DNA of 5,973 nucleotides. Origin: an uncultured Armatimonadota bacterium. GTDB taxonomy: Bacteria > Armatimonadota > Armatimonadia > Armatimonadales > Armatimonadaceae. The DNA lies in contig CAIRTT010000377.1 in the NCBI GenBank assembly GCA_903881535.1, positions 1-5,973 of the forward strand, given 5' to 3'. The position numbers and the translations under genes were made by a program. Shown here piece by piece: positions 5,602 to 5,973 of the stretch; position 1 is the first letter of the stretch; each line of letters begins with the position of its first letter. The notes beneath the pieces are model-generated. The model worked only from the letters and a program-made list of their open reading frames with translations. It was not told where the DNA came from and ran no database searches.

Positions 5602-5973
5602 ATGCTGAAAACTACGCTTTTGCGCGCTCTTGCTCTCCTGATGTTACTGCCGTTAATGCTGTCTGTATCGATGGCGGAACAAACGCTCCCTAAGCATATA
5701 CGCTATGACCTGACGGCTGTGATTGGCCCGGCAAGTGATGGTTTCGGAGTGATCCACGGTGCGCCTGGGACAAGCGTTGCAGACCCGGTGGAGCCAAATG
5801 CCAAATCGGTGTTTGGTATAGGAATTGATACAAACAACCCACGCCCCGTTGGGAGCATGCGTGAGGTTTGGTTTGGCCCAGCAGGCAACATCGATGATCG
5901 CCCACAACGCGAGATTTCCATCCACTGGAATGGCCGTGAAATCGCAAATCGCCTCTGTGATGAAGACCTTCAG
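5602..5973 (+). CDS. Secreted protein of unknown function, cut off by right window edge
   Basis: From ATG at 5602 the frame is open for 124 codons to the window end. The N-terminus is a standard Sec signal peptide: K3 and R8, a long Leu/Met/Ala core, and a likely signal peptidase I site after SMA (residue 25, before EQT). There is no lipobox Cys. The mature part (from E26) is Gly/Pro/Asp-rich with alternating hydrophobics, for example IRYDLTAVIGP (33-43) and EISIHWNG (104-111), which suggests a beta-rich extracytoplasmic domain; one Cys (119) is seen. I do not recognise a family and the missing C-terminus may hold the informative part. An in-frame GTG at 5572 would only add ten residues before the signal peptide. 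The gene is divergent from the TPR lipoprotein across 75 bp, so the two may be co-regulated envelope proteins (inference). Confidence 0.8.
   Translation, partial: MLKTTLLRALALLMLLPLMLSVSMAEQTLPKHIRYDLTAVIGPASDGFGVIHGAPGTSVADPVEPNAKSVFGIGIDTNNPRPVGSMREVWFGPAGNIDDRPQREISIHWNGREIANRLCDEDLQ

Noticed and set aside
5255..5608. 117-codon plus-strand open frame antisense to the lipoprotein N-terminus
   Set aside because: The minus strand encodes a signal peptide with lipobox, and this frame overlaps the promoter and start of the secreted-protein gene.
5653..5947. Minus-strand open frames of 72-90 codons at the right end
   Set aside because: They are antisense to the secreted-protein gene, and their Trp/His/Arg/Cys-rich translations look non-coding.

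Overview
The window carries five bacterial protein genes packed with little spacing. Two run off its ends. From left to right: (1) a minus-strand S9 (prolyl oligopeptidase) family peptidase whose N-terminal 504 residues are present and whose catalytic C-terminus lies beyond base 1; (2) a minus-strand 681-residue STAND/NB-ARC-like P-loop ATPase with a helical-repeat C-terminal half and no recognisable effector or DNA-binding domain; (3) a divergent plus-strand PHP-family phosphoesterase of the YciV/RNase AM/TrpH type; (4) a convergent minus-strand TPR lipoprotein whose 3' end overlaps the PHP gene by 56 bp; (5) a divergent plus-strand secreted protein of unknown function, cut by the right end.

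The organism cannot be named from this alone. The lipoprotein signal with an LSGC lipobox, the GTG starts, the compact layout and the PHP and S9 families point to a bacterium of moderately high GC. Four of the five genes have no visible Shine-Dalgarno. Instead they have a -10-like hexamer (TACAAT, TATACT, TACACT, GATAAT) only 5 to 8 nt before the start codon, as expected for leaderless mRNAs. That habit is best documented in Deinococcota and Actinobacteria and may occur elsewhere (Armatimonadota is a guess). Only the STAND gene has a plausible Shine-Dalgarno.

Transcription: the STAND gene and the S9 gene are co-directional, separated by 64 bp. That junction holds a stem-loop spanning the STAND stop codon and then a promoter-like hexamer for the S9 gene, so they may be separate units. 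STAND/PHP and lipoprotein/secreted protein are divergent pairs sharing 62-bp and 75-bp promoter regions, each containing small inverted or direct repeats that could be operators. No gene-free stretch exceeds 100 bp.

No pathway clearly joins the five genes. The most unusual items are the effector-less STAND ATPase facing a PHP enzyme, the run of leaderless-type starts, the repeated Cys in the S9 propeller (WSPCG where WSPDG is usual), and the uncharacterised secreted protein. I saw no mobile element, CRISPR, tRNA or rRNA.
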